From Hydractinia symbiolongicarpus (Eukaryota; Cnidaria; Hydrozoa; Anthoathecata; Hydractiniidae), in the NCBI RefSeq assembly GCF_029227915.1, contig NC_079881.1, forward strand, positions 248,001 to 312,000: 64,000 nt of DNA, read 5' to 3'. Below are positions 48,791-62,200 of this stretch, in pieces. The notes under the pieces are model-generated. The model made no database searches and was not told where the DNA came from. It saw only the letters and a list, made by a program, of their open reading frames with translations. The first letter of the stretch is position 1; the number at the start of each line of letters is the position of its first letter. The position numbers and the translations under genes were made by a program.

Positions 48791-51700
48791 TGAGTTTACT
48801 CCCAGGGTACTTTCTTTGTATACTTTTGACTATACCGGCCGAGTCCGGGGTTTACGGGAAATGGCGGGTTTTCGTTTGCCGGCGATTAAACTCTTTTTAT
48901 TCAGCGTCTCATCAAAAATGAAAACATTTTTGAAAACTACAAGTCTCATGCGTCTTAGTGGTGAAAAGATAATTTAAAAAATCGTTCGGGAAATGAGTTT
49001 ACTCCCTGGGTACTTTCTTTGTATACTTTTGACTATACGGGCCGAGTCGGGGATTTACGGGAAGTCGCGGGTTTTCGTTTGCCGGCGGTTGAACTTCTTT
49101 TATTCAGCGTCTCATCAAAAATGAAAACATTTTTGTAAACTACAAGTCTCATGCGTTTTAGTGGTCAAAAAATAATTTAAAAAATCGTTCGGGAAATGAG
49201 CTTACTCCCTGGGTACTTTCTTTGTATACTTTTGACTATACGGGCCGAGTCCGGGGTTTACGGGAAATGGCGGGTTTTCGTTTGCCGGCGATTAAACTTC
49301 TTTTATTCTGCGTCTCGTCAAAAATGAAAACATTTTTGAAAACTGCAAGTCTCATGCGTTTTAGTGGTGAAAAGATAATTTAAAAAATCGTTTTGGAAAT
49401 GAGTTTACTCACATGGTACCTTCTTTGTATACATTCAACTATACGGGCCAAGCCCGGGATGTACGGGAAAGCGCGAGTTTTCGTTTGCCGGCGATTAAAC
49501 CACTTTCATTAAGCGTCTCATCAAAAATGAAAACATTTCTGAAAACTACAAGTCTCATGCGTTTTAGTGGTCAAAAAATAATTTAAAAAATCGTTCGGGA
49601 AATGAGCTTACTCCCTGGGTACTTTCTTTGTATACTTTTGACTATACTGGCCGAGTCCGGGGTTTACGGGAAATGGCGGGTTTTCGTTTGCCGGCGATTA
49701 AACTTCTTTTATTCAGCGTCTCATCAAAAATGAAAACATTTTTGAAAACTGCAAGTCTCATGCGTTTTAGTGGTGAAAAGATAATTTAAAAAATCGTTTT
49801 GGAAATGAGTTTACTCACAGGGTACCTTCTTTGTATACATTCGACTATACGGACCAAGCCCGGGATGTACGGGAAAGTGCGAGTTTTCGTTTGCCGGCGA
49901 TTAAACCACTTTCATTAAGCGTCTCATCAAAAATGAAAACATTTCTGAAAACTACAAGTCTCATGCGTTTTAGTGGTGAAATAATAATTTAAAAAATCGT
50001 TCGGAAAATGAGTTTACTCCCAGGGTACTTTCTTTGTATACTTTTGACTATACCGGCCGAGTCCGGGGTTTACGGGAAATGGCGGGTTTTCGTTTGCCGG
50101 CGATTAAACTCTTTTTATTCAGCGTCTCATCAAAAATGAAAACATTTTTGAAAACTACAAGTCTCATGCGTCTTAGTGGTGAAAAGATAATTTAAAAAAT
50201 CGTTCGGGAAATGAGCTTTCTCCCTGGGCACTTTCTTTGTATACTTTTGACTATACGGGCCGAGTCCGGGGTTTACGGGAAATGGCGGGTTTTCGTTTGC
50301 CGGCGATTAAACTTCTTTTATTCAGCGTCTCATCAAAAATGAAAACATTTTTGAAAACTGCAAGTCTCATGCGTTTTAGTGGTGAAAAGATAATTTAAAA
50401 AATCGTTTTGGAAATGAGTTTACTCACAGGGTACCTTCTTTGTATACATTCGACTATACGGGCCAAGCCCGGGATGTGCGGGAAATCGCGGGTTTCGTTT
50501 GCCGGCGATTAAACCACTTTCATTCAGCGTCTCATCAAAAATAAACACATTTCTGAAAACTATAAGTCTCATGCGTTTTAGCGGTGAAAAGATAACTTAA
50601 AAAATCGTTTTGGAAATGAGTTTACTCACAGGGTACCTTCTTTGTATACATTCGACTACACGGACCAAGCCCGGGATGTACGGGAAAGCGCGAGTTTTCG
50701 TTTGCCGGCGATTAAACCACTTTCATTAAGCGTCTCATCAAAAATGAAAACATTTCTGAAAACTACAAGTCTCATGCGTTTTAGTGGTGAAATAATAATT
50801 TAAAAAATCGTTCGGAAAATGAGTTTACTCCCAGGGTACTTTCTTTGTATACTTTTGAATATACGGGCCGAGTCCGGTATTTACGGGAAATCGCAGGTTT
50901 TCGTTTGCCGGCGATTAAACTTCTTTTATTCAGCGTCTCATCAAAAATGAAAACATTTTAGAAAACTACAAGTCTCATGGGCTTTAGTGGTGAAATAATA
51001 ATTTGAAAAATCGTTCGGGAAATGAGTTTACTCCCTGGGTACTTTCTTTGTATACTTTTGACTATACCGGCCGAGTCCGGATTTACGGGAAATGGCGGGT
51101 TTTCGTTTGCCGGCGATTAAACTCCTTTTATTCAGCGTCTCATCAAAAATGAAAACATTTTTGAAAACTGCAAGTCTCATGCGTTTTAGTGGTGAAAAGA
51201 TAATTTAAAAAATCGTTTTGGAAATGAGTTTACTCACAGGGTACCTTCTTTGTATACATTCGACTATACGGGCCAAGCCCGGGATGTGCGGGAAATCGCG
51301 GGTTTCGTTTGCCGGCGATTAAACCACTTTCATTCAGCGTCTCATCAAAAATAAAAACATTTCTGAAAACTATAAGTCTCATGCGTTTTAGCGGTGAAAA
51401 GATAACTTAAAAAATCGTTTTGGAAATGAGTTTACTCACAGGGTACCTTCTTTGTATACATTCGACTACACGGACCAAGCCCGGGATGTACGGGAAAGCG
51501 CGAGTTTTCGTTTGCCGGCGATTAAACCACTTTCATTAAGCGTCTCATCAAAAATGAAAACATTTCTGAAAACTACAAGTCAAATGCGTTTTAGTGGTGA
51601 AATAATAATTTAAAAAATCGTTCGGAAAATGAGTTTACTCCCAGGGTACTTTCTTTGTATACTTTTGAATATACGGGCCGAGTCCGGTATTTACGGGAAA

Positions 51701-51830
51701 TCGCAGGTTTTCGTTTGCCGGCGATTAAACTTCTTTTATTCAGCGTCTCATCAAAAATGAAAACATTTTAGAAAACTACAAGTCTCATGGGCTTTAGTGG
51801 TGAAATAATAATTTGAAAAATCGTTCGGGA
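48791..51830 (+). repeat. 15-mer higher-order unit, copy 2 (3042 bp)
   Basis: Second copy of the 3042-bp unit. The junction falls within the monomer at about 48740-48800. Its left half has CATGGGCTTTAG and AATTTGAAAAATCG like the end of the unit, and its right half has CGGAAAATGAG and ACTCCCAGGG like the start. This is a hybrid monomer expected at a crossover. Private changes in this copy include CAAGTCAAATGCG near 51577. Confidence 0.85.
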
Positions 51831-54788
51831 AATGAGTTTACTCCCTGGGTACTTTCTTTGTATACTTTTGACTATACCGGCCGAGTCCGGGGTTTACGGG
51901 AAATGGCGGGTTTTCGTTTGCCGGCGATTAAACTCCTTTTATTCAGCGTCTCATCAAAAATGAAAACATTTTTGAAAACTACAAGTCTCATGCGTTTTAG
52001 TGGTGAAAAGATAATTTATAAAATCGTTCGGGAAATGAGCTTACTCCCTGGGCACTTTCTTTGTATACTTTTGACTATACGGGCCGAGTCCGGGGTTTAC
52101 GGGAAATGGCGGGTTTTTGTTTGCTGGCGATTAAACTTCTTTTATTCAGCGTCTCATCAAAAATGAAAACATTTTTGAAAACTGCAAGTCTCATGCGTTT
52201 TAGTGGTGAAAAGATAATTTAAAAAATCGTTTTGGAAATGAGTTTACTCACAGGGTACCTTCTTTGTATACATTCGACTATACGGGCCAAGCCCGGGATG
52301 TGCGGGAAATCGCGGGTTTCGTTTGCCGGCGATTATCCCACTTTCATTCAGCGTCTCATCAAAAATGAAAACATTTCTGAAAACTATAAGTCTCATGCGT
52401 TTTAGTGATGAAAAAATAATTTAAAAAATCGTTTTGGAAATGAGCTTACTCACAGGGTACTTTTTTTGTATACATTCGACTATACGGGCCAAGCCCGGGA
52501 TTTAGGGGAAATCGCGGAATTTCGTTTGCCGGCGATTAAACCACTTTCACTAAGCGTCTCATCAAAAATGAAAACATTTCTGAAAACTACAAGTCTCATG
52601 CGTTTTAGTGGTGAAAAAATAATTTAAAGAATCGTTCGGGAAATGAGTTTACTCCCTGGGTACTTTCTTTGTATGCTTTTGACTATACGGGCCGAGTCGG
52701 AGATTTACGGGAAATCGCGGGTTTTCGTTTGCCGGCGATTAAACCACTTTTATTGAGCGTCTCATCAAAAATGAAAACATTTCTGAAAACTACAAGTCTC
52801 ATGCGTTTTAGTGGTGAAAAAATAATTTAAAAAATCGTTCAGGAAATGAGTTTACTCCCTGGTTACTTTCTTTGTATACATTCGACTGTACGGGCCAAGC
52901 CCGGGAAGTGCGGGAAATCGCGGGTTTCGTTTGCCGGCGATTAAACCACTTTCATTCAGCGTCTCATCAAAAATGAAAACATTTCTGAAAACTACAAGTC
53001 TCATGCGTTTTAGTGGTGAAATAATAATTTAAAAAATCGTTCGGAAAATGAGTTTACTCCCAGGGTACTTTCTTTGTATACTTTTGAATATACGGGCCGA
53101 GTCCGGTATTTACGGGAAATCGCAGGTTTTCGTTTGCCGGCGATTAAACTTCTTTTATTCAGCGTCTCATCAAAAATGAAAACATTTTAGAAAACTACAA
53201 GTCTCATGGGCTTTAGTGGTGAAATAATAATTAAAAAAATCGTTCGGGAAATGAGTTTACTCCCTGGGTACTTTCTTTGTATACTTTTGACTATACGGGC
53301 CGAGTCCGGGGTTTACGGGAAATGGCGGGTTTTCGTTTGCCGGCGATTAAACTCCTTTTATTCAGCGTCTCATCAAAAATGAAAACATTTTTGAAAACTG
53401 CAAGTCTCATGCGTTTTAGTGGTGAAAAGATAATTTAAAAAATCGTTTTGGAAATGAGTTTACTCACAGGGTACCTTCTTTGTATACATTCGACTATACG
53501 GACCAAGCCCGGGAATTACGGGAAAGCGCGAGTTTTCGTTTGCCGGCGATTAAACCACTTTCATTAAGCGTCTCATCAAAAATGAAAACATTTCTGAAAA
53601 CTACAAGTCTCATGCGTTTTAGTGGTGAAATAATAATTTAAAAAATCGTTCGGAAAATGAGTTTACTCCCAGGGTACTTTCTTTGTATACTTTTGAATAT
53701 ACGGGCCGAGTCCGGTATTTACGGGAAATTGCAGGTTTTCGTTTGCCGGCGATTAAACTTCTTTTATTCAGCGTCTCATCAAAAATGAAAACATTTTAGA
53801 AAACTACAAGTCTCATGGGCTTTAGTGGTGAAATAATAATTTAAAAAATCGTTCGGGAAATGAGTTTACTCCCTGGGTACTTTCTTTGTATACTTTTGAC
53901 TATACCGGCCGAGTCCGGGGTTTACGGGAAATGGCGGGTTTTCGTTTGCCGGCGATTAAACTCCTTTTATTCAGCGTCTCATCAAAAATGAAAACATTTT
54001 TGAAAACTACAAGTCTCATGCGTTTTAGTGGTGAAAAGATAATTTAAAAAATCGTTCGGGAAATGAGCTTACTCCCTGGGCACTTTCTTTGTATACTTTT
54101 GACTATACGGGCCGAGTCCGGGGTTTACGGGAAATGGCGGGTTTTCGTTTGCCGGCGATTAAACTCCTTTTATTCAGCGTCTCATCAAAAATGAAAACAT
54201 TTTTGAAAACTGCAAGTCTCATGCGTTTTAGTGGTGAAAAGATAATTTAAAAAATCGTTTTTGAAATGAGTTTACTCACAGGGTACCTTCTTTGTATACA
54301 TTCGACTATACGGGCCAAGCCCAGGATGTGCGGGAAATCGCGGGTTTCGTTTGCCGGCGATTAAACCACTTTCATTCAGCGTCTCATCAAAAATGAAAAC
54401 ATTTCTGAAAACTATAAGTCTCATGCGTTTTAGTGATGAAAAAATAATTTAAAAAATCGTTTTGGAAATGAGTTTACTCACAGGGTACTTTCTTTGTATA
54501 CATTCGACTATACGGGCAAAGCCCGGGATTTAGGGGAAATCGCGGAATTTCGTTTGCCGGCGATTAAACCACTTTCACTAAGCGTCTCATCAAAAATGAA
54601 AACATTTGTGAAAACTACAAGTCTCATGCGTTTTAGTGGTGAAAAAATAATTTAAAGAATCGTTCGGGAAATGAGTTTACTCCCTGGGTACTTTCTTTGT
54701 ATGCTTTTAACTATACGGGCCGAGTCGGAGATTTACGGGAAATCGCGGGTTTTCGTTTGCCGGCGATTAAACCACTTTCATTGAGCGT
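51831..54788 (+). repeat. Region 9: start of the TTTAGTGATG subfamily
   Basis: The private variant TTTAGTGATGAAAAAATAATTT appears at 52401, 54429, 56862, 61323 and 63149 and nowhere to the left. The segment 52690-54775 matches 55123-57208 at 2433 bp offset (12 monomers), for example AATTAAAAAAATCG at 53229 and 55662. The monomer near 52331 has a unique GCGATTATCCCAC in the otherwise near-invariant GCGATTAAACCAC. Confidence 0.75.
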
Positions 54789-54990
54789 CTCATCAAAAAT
54801 GAAAACATTTCTGAAAACTACAAGTCTCATGCGTTTTAGTGGTGAAAAAATAATTTAAAAAATCGTTCAGGAAATGAGTTTACTCCCTGGTTACTTTCTT
54901 TGTATACATTCGACTGTACGGGCCAAGCCCGGGATGTGCGGGAAATCGCGGGTTTCGTTTGCCGGCGATTAAACCACTTTCATTCAGCGT
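54789..54990 (+). repeat. Representative class D monomer (202 bp)
   Basis: Class D has ATTCGACTGTACGGGCC, AAGCCCGGGATGTGCGGG and a one-base-shorter CGCGGGTTTCG, which makes the monomer 202 bp. Its tail is CACTTTCATTCAGC, a mixture of the class B tail start and the class A tail end, which suggests an origin by exchange between classes. It is frequent from 52.8 kb rightward; single related copies occur near 34620 and 39720. Confidence 0.8.
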
Positions 54991-57900
54991 CTCATCAAAA
55001 ATGAAAACATTTCTGAAAACTACAAGTCTCATGCGTTTTAGTGGTGAAATAATAATTTAAAAAATCGTTCGGAAAATGAGTTTACTCCCAGGGTACTTTC
55101 TTTGTATACTTTTGAATATACGGGCCGAGTCGGAGATTTACGGGAAATCGCGGGTTTTCGTTTGCCGGCGATTAAACCACTTTCATTGAGCGTCTCATCA
55201 AAAATGAAAACATTTCTGAAAACTACAAGTCTCATGCGTTTTAGTGGTGAAAAAATAATTTAAAAAATCGTTCAGGAAATGAGTTTACTCCCTGGTTACT
55301 TTCTTTGTATACATTCGACTGTACGGGCCAAGCCCGGGATGTGCGGGAAATCGCGGGTTTCGTTTGCCGGCGATTAAACCACTTTCATTCAGCGTCTCAT
55401 CAAAAATGAAAACATTTCTGAAAACTACAAGTCTCATGCGTTTTAGTGGTGAAATAATAATTTAAAAAATCGTTCGGAAAATGAGTTTACTCCCAGGGTA
55501 CTTTCTTTGTATACTTTTGAATATACGGGCCGAGTCCGGTATTTACGGGAAATCGCAGGTTTTCGTTTGCCGGCGATTAAACTTCTTTTATTCAGCGTCT
55601 CATCAAAAATGAAAAAATTTTAGAAAACTACAAGTCTCATGGGCTTTAGTGGTGAAATAATAATTAAAAAAATCGTTCGGGAAATGAGTTTACTCCCTGG
55701 GTACTTTCTTTGTATACTTTTGACTATACGGGCCGAGTCCGGGGTTTACGGGAAATGGCGGGTTTTCGTTTGCCGGCGATTAAACTCCTTTTATTCAGCG
55801 TCTCATCAAAAATGAAAACATTTTTGAAAACTGCAAGTCTCATGCGTTTTAGTGGTGAAAAGATAATTTAAAAAATCGTTTTGGAAATGAGTTTACTCAC
55901 AGGGTACCTTCTTTGTATACATTCGACTATACGGACCAAGCCCGGGAATTACGGGAAAGCGCGAGTTTTCGTTTGCCGGCGATTAAACCACTTTCATTAA
56001 GCGTCTCATCAAAAATGAAAACATTTCTGAAAACTACAAGTCTCATGCGTTTTAGTGGTGAAATAATAATTTAAAAAATCGTTCGGAAAATGAGTTTACT
56101 CCCAGGGTACTTTCTTTGTATACTTTTGAATATACGGGCCGAGTCCGGTATTTACGGGAAATTGCAGGTTTTCGTTTGCCGGCGATTAAACTTCTTTTAT
56201 TCAGCGTCTCATCAAAAATGAAAACATTTTAGAAAACTACAAGTCTCATGGGCTTTAGTGGTGAAATAATAATTTAAAAAATCGTTCGGGAAATGAGTTT
56301 ACTCCCTGGGTACTTTCTTTGTATACTTTTGACTATACCGGCCGAGTCTGGGGTTTACGGGAAATGGCGGGTTTTCGTTTGCCGGCGATTAAACTCCTTT
56401 TATTCAGCGTCTCATCAAAAATGAAAACATTTTTGAAAACTACAAGTCTCATGCGTTTTAGTGGTGAAAAGATAATTTAAAAAATCGTTCGGGAAATGAG
56501 CTTACTCCCTGGGCACTTTCTTTGTATACTTTTGACTATACGGGCCGAGTCCGGGGTTTACGGGAAATGGCGGGTTTTCGTTTGCCGGCGATTAAACTCC
56601 TTTTATTCAGCGTCTCATCAAAAATGAAAACATTTTTGAAAACTGCAAGTCTCATGCGTTTTAGTGGTGAAAAGATAATTTAAAAAATCGTTTTGGAAAT
56701 GAGTTTACTCACAGGGTACCTTCTTTGTATACATTCGACTATACGGGCCAAGCCCGGGATGTGCGGGAAATCGCGGGTTTCGTTTGCCGGCGATTAAACC
56801 ACTTTCATTCAGCGTCTCATCAAAAATGAAAACATTTCTGAAAACTATAAGTCTCATGCGTTTTAGTGATGAAAAAATAATTTAAAAAATCGTTTTGGAA
56901 ATGAGTTTACTCACAGGGTACTTTCTTTGTATACATTCGACTATACGGGCCAAGCCCGGGATTTAGGGGAAATCGCGGAATTTCGTTTGCCGGCGATTAA
57001 ACCACTTTCACTAAGCGTCTCATCAAAAATGAAAACATTTCTGAAAACTACAAGTCTCATGCGTTTTAGTGGTGAAAAAATAATTTAAAGAATCGTTCGG
57101 GAAATGAGTTTACTCCCTGGGTACTTTCTTTGTATGCTTTTGACTATACGGGCCGAGTCGGAGATTTACGGGAAATCGCGGGTTTTCGTTTGCCGGCGAT
57201 TAAACCACTTTCATTAAGTGTCTCATCAAAAATGAAAACATTTCTGAAAACTACAAGTCTCATGCGTTTTAGTGGTGAAATAATAATTTAAAAAATCGTT
57301 CGGAAAATGAGTTTACTCCCAGGGTACTTTCTTTGTATACTTTTGAATATACGGGCCGAGTCCGGTATTTACGGGAAATCGCAGGTTTTCGTTTGCCGGC
57401 GATTAAACTTCTTTTATTCAGCGTCTCATCAAAAATGAAAACATTTTAGAAAACTACAAGTCTCATGGGCTTTAGTGGTGAAATAATAATTTAAAAAATC
57501 GTTCGGGAAATGAGTTTACTCTCTGGGTACTTTCTTTGTATACTTTCGACTATACCGGCCGAGTCCGGGGTTTACGGGAAATGGCGGGTTTTCGTTTGCC
57601 GGCGATTAAACTCCTTTTATTCAGCGTCTCATCAAAAATGAAAACATTTTTGAAAACTGCAAGTCTCATGCGTTTTAGGGGTGAAAAAATAATTTAAAGA
57701 ATCGTTCGGGAAATGAGTTTACTCCCTGGGTACTTTCTTTGTATGCTTTTGACTATACGGGCCGAGTCGGAGATTTACGGGAAATCGCGGGTTTTCGTTT
57801 GCCGGCGATTAAACAACTTTCATTAAGCGTCTCATCAAAAATGAAAACATTTCTGAAAACTACAAGTCTCATGCGTTTTAGTGGTGAAAAAATAATTTAA

Positions 57901-58667
57901 AAAATCGTTCAGGAAATAAGTTTACTCCCTGGGTACTTTCTTTGTATACATTCGACTGTACGGGCCAAGCCCGGGATGTGCGGGAAATCGCGGGTTTCGT
58001 TTGCCGGCGATTAAACCACTTTCATTCAGCGTCTCATCAAAAATGAAACCATTTCTGAAAACTACAAGTCTCATGCGTTTTAGTGGTGAAATAATAATTT
58101 AAAAAATCGTTCGGAAAATGAGTTTACTCCCAGGGTACTTTCTTTGTATACTTTTGAATATACGGGCCGAGTCCGGTATTTACGGGAAATCGCAGGTTTT
58201 CGTTTGCCAGCGATTAAACTTCTTTTATTCAGCGTCTCATCAAAAATGAAAACATTTTAGAAAACTACAAGTCTCATGGGCTTTAGTGGTGAAATAATAA
58301 TTTAAAAAATCGTTCGGGAAATGAGTTTACTCCCTGGGTACTTTCTTTGTATACTTTTGACTATACCGGCCGAGTCCGGGGTTTACGGGAAATGGCGGGT
58401 TTTCGTTTGCCGGCGATTAAACTCCTTTTATTCAGCGTCTCATCAAAAATGAAAACATTTTTGAAAACTACAAGTCTCATGCGTTTTAGTGGTGAAAAGA
58501 TAATTTAAAAAATCGTTCGGGAAATGAGCTTACTCCCTGGGTACTTTCTTTGTATACTTTTGACTATACGGGCGGAGTCCGGGGTTTACGGGAAATCGCG
58601 GGTTTTCGTTTGCCGGCGATTAAACCACTTTCATTAGGCGTCTCATCAAAAATGAAAACATTTCTGA
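54789..58667 (+). repeat. 22-mer offset duplication, copy 1 (offset 4461 bp)
   Basis: Matches 59250-63128 at a constant offset of 4461 bp. Examples are TTTAGTGATG 56862/61323, AAATGAAACC 58041/62502 and GGGCGGAGTCCGG near 58571/63032. Only a handful of differences were seen over about 3.9 kb: GAAAAAATTTT near 55612 against GAAAACATTTT, GAGTCTGGGG near 56345, TAAACAAC near 57810 and GGAAATAAG near 57912. By eye that is well above 99% identity, though I did not compute it. Confidence 0.85.
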
Positions 58668-59249
58668 AAACTACAAGTCTCGTGCGTTTTAGTGGTGAAA
58701 AAATAATTTAAAAAATCGTTCAGGAAATGAGTTTACTCCCTGGGTACTTTCTTTGTATACATTCGACTGTACGGGCCAAGCCCGGGATGTGCGGGAAATC
58801 GCGGGTTTCGTTTGCCGGCGATTAAACCACTTTCATTCAGCGTCTCATTAAAAATGAAAACATTTCTGAAAACTACAAGTCTCATGCGTTTTAGTGGTGA
58901 AATAATAATTTAAAAAATCGTTCGGGAAATGAGTTTACTCCCTGGGTACTTTCTTTGTATACTTTTGACTATACCGGCCGAGTCCGGGGTTTACGGGAAA
59001 TGGCGGGTTTTCGTTTGCCGGCGATTAAACTCCTTTTATTCAGCGTCTCATCAAAAATGAAAACATTTTTGAAAACTACAAGTCTCATGCGTTTTAGTGG
59101 TGAAAAGATAATTTAAAAAATCGTTCGGGAAATGAGCTTACTCCCTGGGTACTTTCTTTGTATACTTTTGACTATACGGGCCGAGTCCGGGGTTTACGGG
59201 AAATCGCGGGGTTTCGTTTGCCGGCGATTAAACCACTTTCATTAGGCGT
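58668..59249 (+). repeat. Trimer duplication between the two 22-mer copies
   Basis: Three monomers separate the 4461-bp copies. CTATACCGGCC at 58361 and 58969 shows a 608-bp repeat of the preceding trimer. Private variants are ACAAGTCTCGTGCG near 58674 and TCTCATTAAAAATG near 58845. No other content. Confidence 0.65.
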
Positions 59250-62200
59250 CTCATCAAAAATGAAAACATTTCTGAAAACTACAAGTCTCATGCGTTTTAG
59301 TGGTGAAAAAATAATTTAAAAAATCGTTCAGGAAATGAGTTTACTCCCTGGTTACTTTCTTTGTATACATTCGACTGTACGGGCCAAGCCCGGGATGTGC
59401 GGGAAATCGCGGGTTTCGTTTGCCGGCGATTAAACCACTTTCATTCAGCGTCTCATCAAAAATGAAAACATTTCTGAAAACTACAAGTCTCATGCGTTTT
59501 AGTGGTGAAATAATAATTTAAAAAATCGTTCGGAAAATGAGTTTACTCCCAGGGTACTTTCTTTGTATACTTTTGAATATACGGGCCGAGTCGGAGATTT
59601 ACGGGAAATCGCGGGTTTTCGTTTGCCGGCGATTAAACCACTTTCATTGAGCGTCTCATCAAAAATGAAAACATTTCTGAAAACTACAAGTCTCATGCGT
59701 TTTAGTGGTGAAAAAATAATTTAAAAAATCGTTCAGGAAATGAGTTTACTCCCTGGTTACTTTCTTTGTATACATTCGACTGTACGGGCCAAGCCCGGGA
59801 TGTGCGGGAAATCGCGGGTTTCGTTTGCCGGCGATTAAACCACTTTCATTCAGCGTCTCATCAAAAATGAAAACATTTCTGAAAACTACAAGTCTCATGC
59901 GTTTTAGTGGTGAAATAATAATTTAAAAAATCGTTCGGAAAATGAGTTTACTCCCAGGGTACTTTCTTTGTATACTTTTGAATATACGGGCCGAGTCCGG
60001 TATTTACGGGAAATCGCAGGTTTTCGTTTGCCGGCGATTAAACTTCTTTTATTCAGCGTCTCATCAAAAATGAAAACATTTTAGAAAACTACAAGTCTCA
60101 TGGGCTTTAGTGGTGAAATAATAATTAAAAAAATCGTTCGGGAAATGAGTTTACTCCCTGGGTACTTTCTTTGTATACTTTTGACTATACGGGCCGAGTC
60201 CGGGGTTTACGGGAAATGGCGGGTTTTCGTTTGCCGGCGATTAAACTCCTTTTATTCAGCGTCTCATCAAAAATGAAAACATTTTTGAAAACTGCAAGTC
60301 TCATGCGTTTTAGTGGTGAAAAGATAATTTAAAAAATCGTTTTGGAAATGAGTTTACTCACAGGGTACCTTCTTTGTATACATTCGACTATACGGACCAA
60401 GCCCGGGAATTACGGGAAAGCGCGAGTTTTCGTTTGCCGGCGATTAAACCACTTTCATTAAGCGTCTCATCAAAAATGAAAACATTTCTGAAAACTACAA
60501 GTCTCATGCGTTTTAGTGGTGAAATAATAATTTAAAAAATCGTTCGGAAAATGAGTTTACTCCCAGGGTACTTTCTTTGTATACTTTTGAATATACGGGC
60601 CGAGTCCGGTATTTACGGGAAATTGCAGGTTTTCGTTTGCCGGCGATTAAACTTCTTTTATTCAGCGTCTCATCAAAAATGAAAACATTTTAGAAAACTA
60701 CAAGTCTCATGGGCTTTAGTGGTGAAATAATAATTTAAAAAATCGTTCGGGAAATGAGTTTACTCCCTGGGTACTTTCTTTGTATACTTTTGACTATACC
60801 GGCCGAGTCCGGGGTTTACGGGAAATGGCGGGTTTTCGTTTGCCGGCGATTAAACTCCTTTTATTCAGCGTCTCATCAAAAATGAAAACATTTTTGAAAA
60901 CTACAAGTCTCATGCGTTTTAGTGGTGAAAAGATAATTTAAAAAATCGTTCGGGAAATGAGCTTACTCCCTGGGCACTTTCTTTGTATACTTTTGACTAT
61001 ACGGGCCGAGTCCGGGGTTTACGGGAAATGGCGGGTTTTCGTTTGCCGGCGATTAAACTCCTTTTATTCAGCGTCTCATCAAAAATGAAAACATTTTTGA
61101 AAACTGCAAGTCTCATGCGTTTTAGTGGTGAAAAGATAATTTAAAAAATCGTTTTGGAAATGAGTTTACTCACAGGGTACCTTCTTTGTATACATTCGAC
61201 TATACGGGCCAAGCCCGGGATGTGCGGGAAATCGCGGGTTTCGTTTGCCGGCGATTAAACCACTTTCATTCAGCGTCTCATCAAAAATGAAAACATTTCT
61301 GAAAACTATAAGTCTCATGCGTTTTAGTGATGAAAAAATAATTTAAAAAATCGTTTTGGAAATGAGTTTACTCACAGGGTACTTTCTTTGTATACATTCG
61401 ACTATACGGGCCAAGCCCGGGATTTAGGGGAAATCGCGGAATTTCGTTTGCCGGCGATTAAACCACTTTCACTAAGCGTCTCATCAAAAATGAAAACATT
61501 TCTGAAAACTACAAGTCTCATGCGTTTTAGTGGTGAAAAAATAATTTAAAGAATCGTTCGGGAAATGAGTTTACTCCCTGGGTACTTTCTTTGTATGCTT
61601 TTGACTATACGGGCCGAGTCGGAGATTTACGGGAAATCGCGGGTTTTCGTTTGCCGGCGATTAAACCACTTTCATTAAGTGTCTCATCAAAAATGAAAAC
61701 ATTTCTGAAAACTACAAGTCTCATGCGTTTTAGTGGTGAAATAATAATTTAAAAAATCGTTCGGAAAATGAGTTTACTCCCAGGGTACTTTCTTTGTATA
61801 CTTTTGAATATACGGGCCGAGTCCGGTATTTACGGGAAATCGCAGGTTTTCGTTTGCCGGCGATTAAACTTCTTTTATTCAGCGTCTCATCAAAAATGAA
61901 AACATTTTAGAAAACTACAAGTCTCATGGGCTTTAGTGGTGAAATAATAATTTAAAAAATCGTTCGGGAAATGAGTTTACTCTCTGGGTACTTTCTTTGT
62001 ATACTTTCGACTATACCGGCCGAGTCCGGGGTTTACGGGAAATGGCGGGTTTTCGTTTGCCGGCGATTAAACTCCTTTTATTCAGCGTCTCATCAAAAAT
62101 GAAAACATTTTTGAAAACTGCAAGTCTCATGCGTTTTAGGGGTGAAAAAATAATTTAAAGAATCGTTCGGGAAATGAGTTTACTCCCTGGGTACTTTCTT

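Noticed and set aside
52501-52510. Telomere-like TTTAGGGG in some monomers (also near 54530, 56960, 61420, 63250)
   Set aside because: A single-base variant of TTTACGGG within the satellite, not repeated in tandem.
11821-59696. Recurrent open frames of 65-117 codons on both strands, some with identical peptides many times over
   Set aside because: They are satellite frames that happen to lack stops. They recur exactly at repeat spacing and occur in overlapping antisense pairs. They start and stop at arbitrary places in the monomer and cannot continue, since 203 bp shifts frame. No domain, signal peptide or codon pattern is visible.
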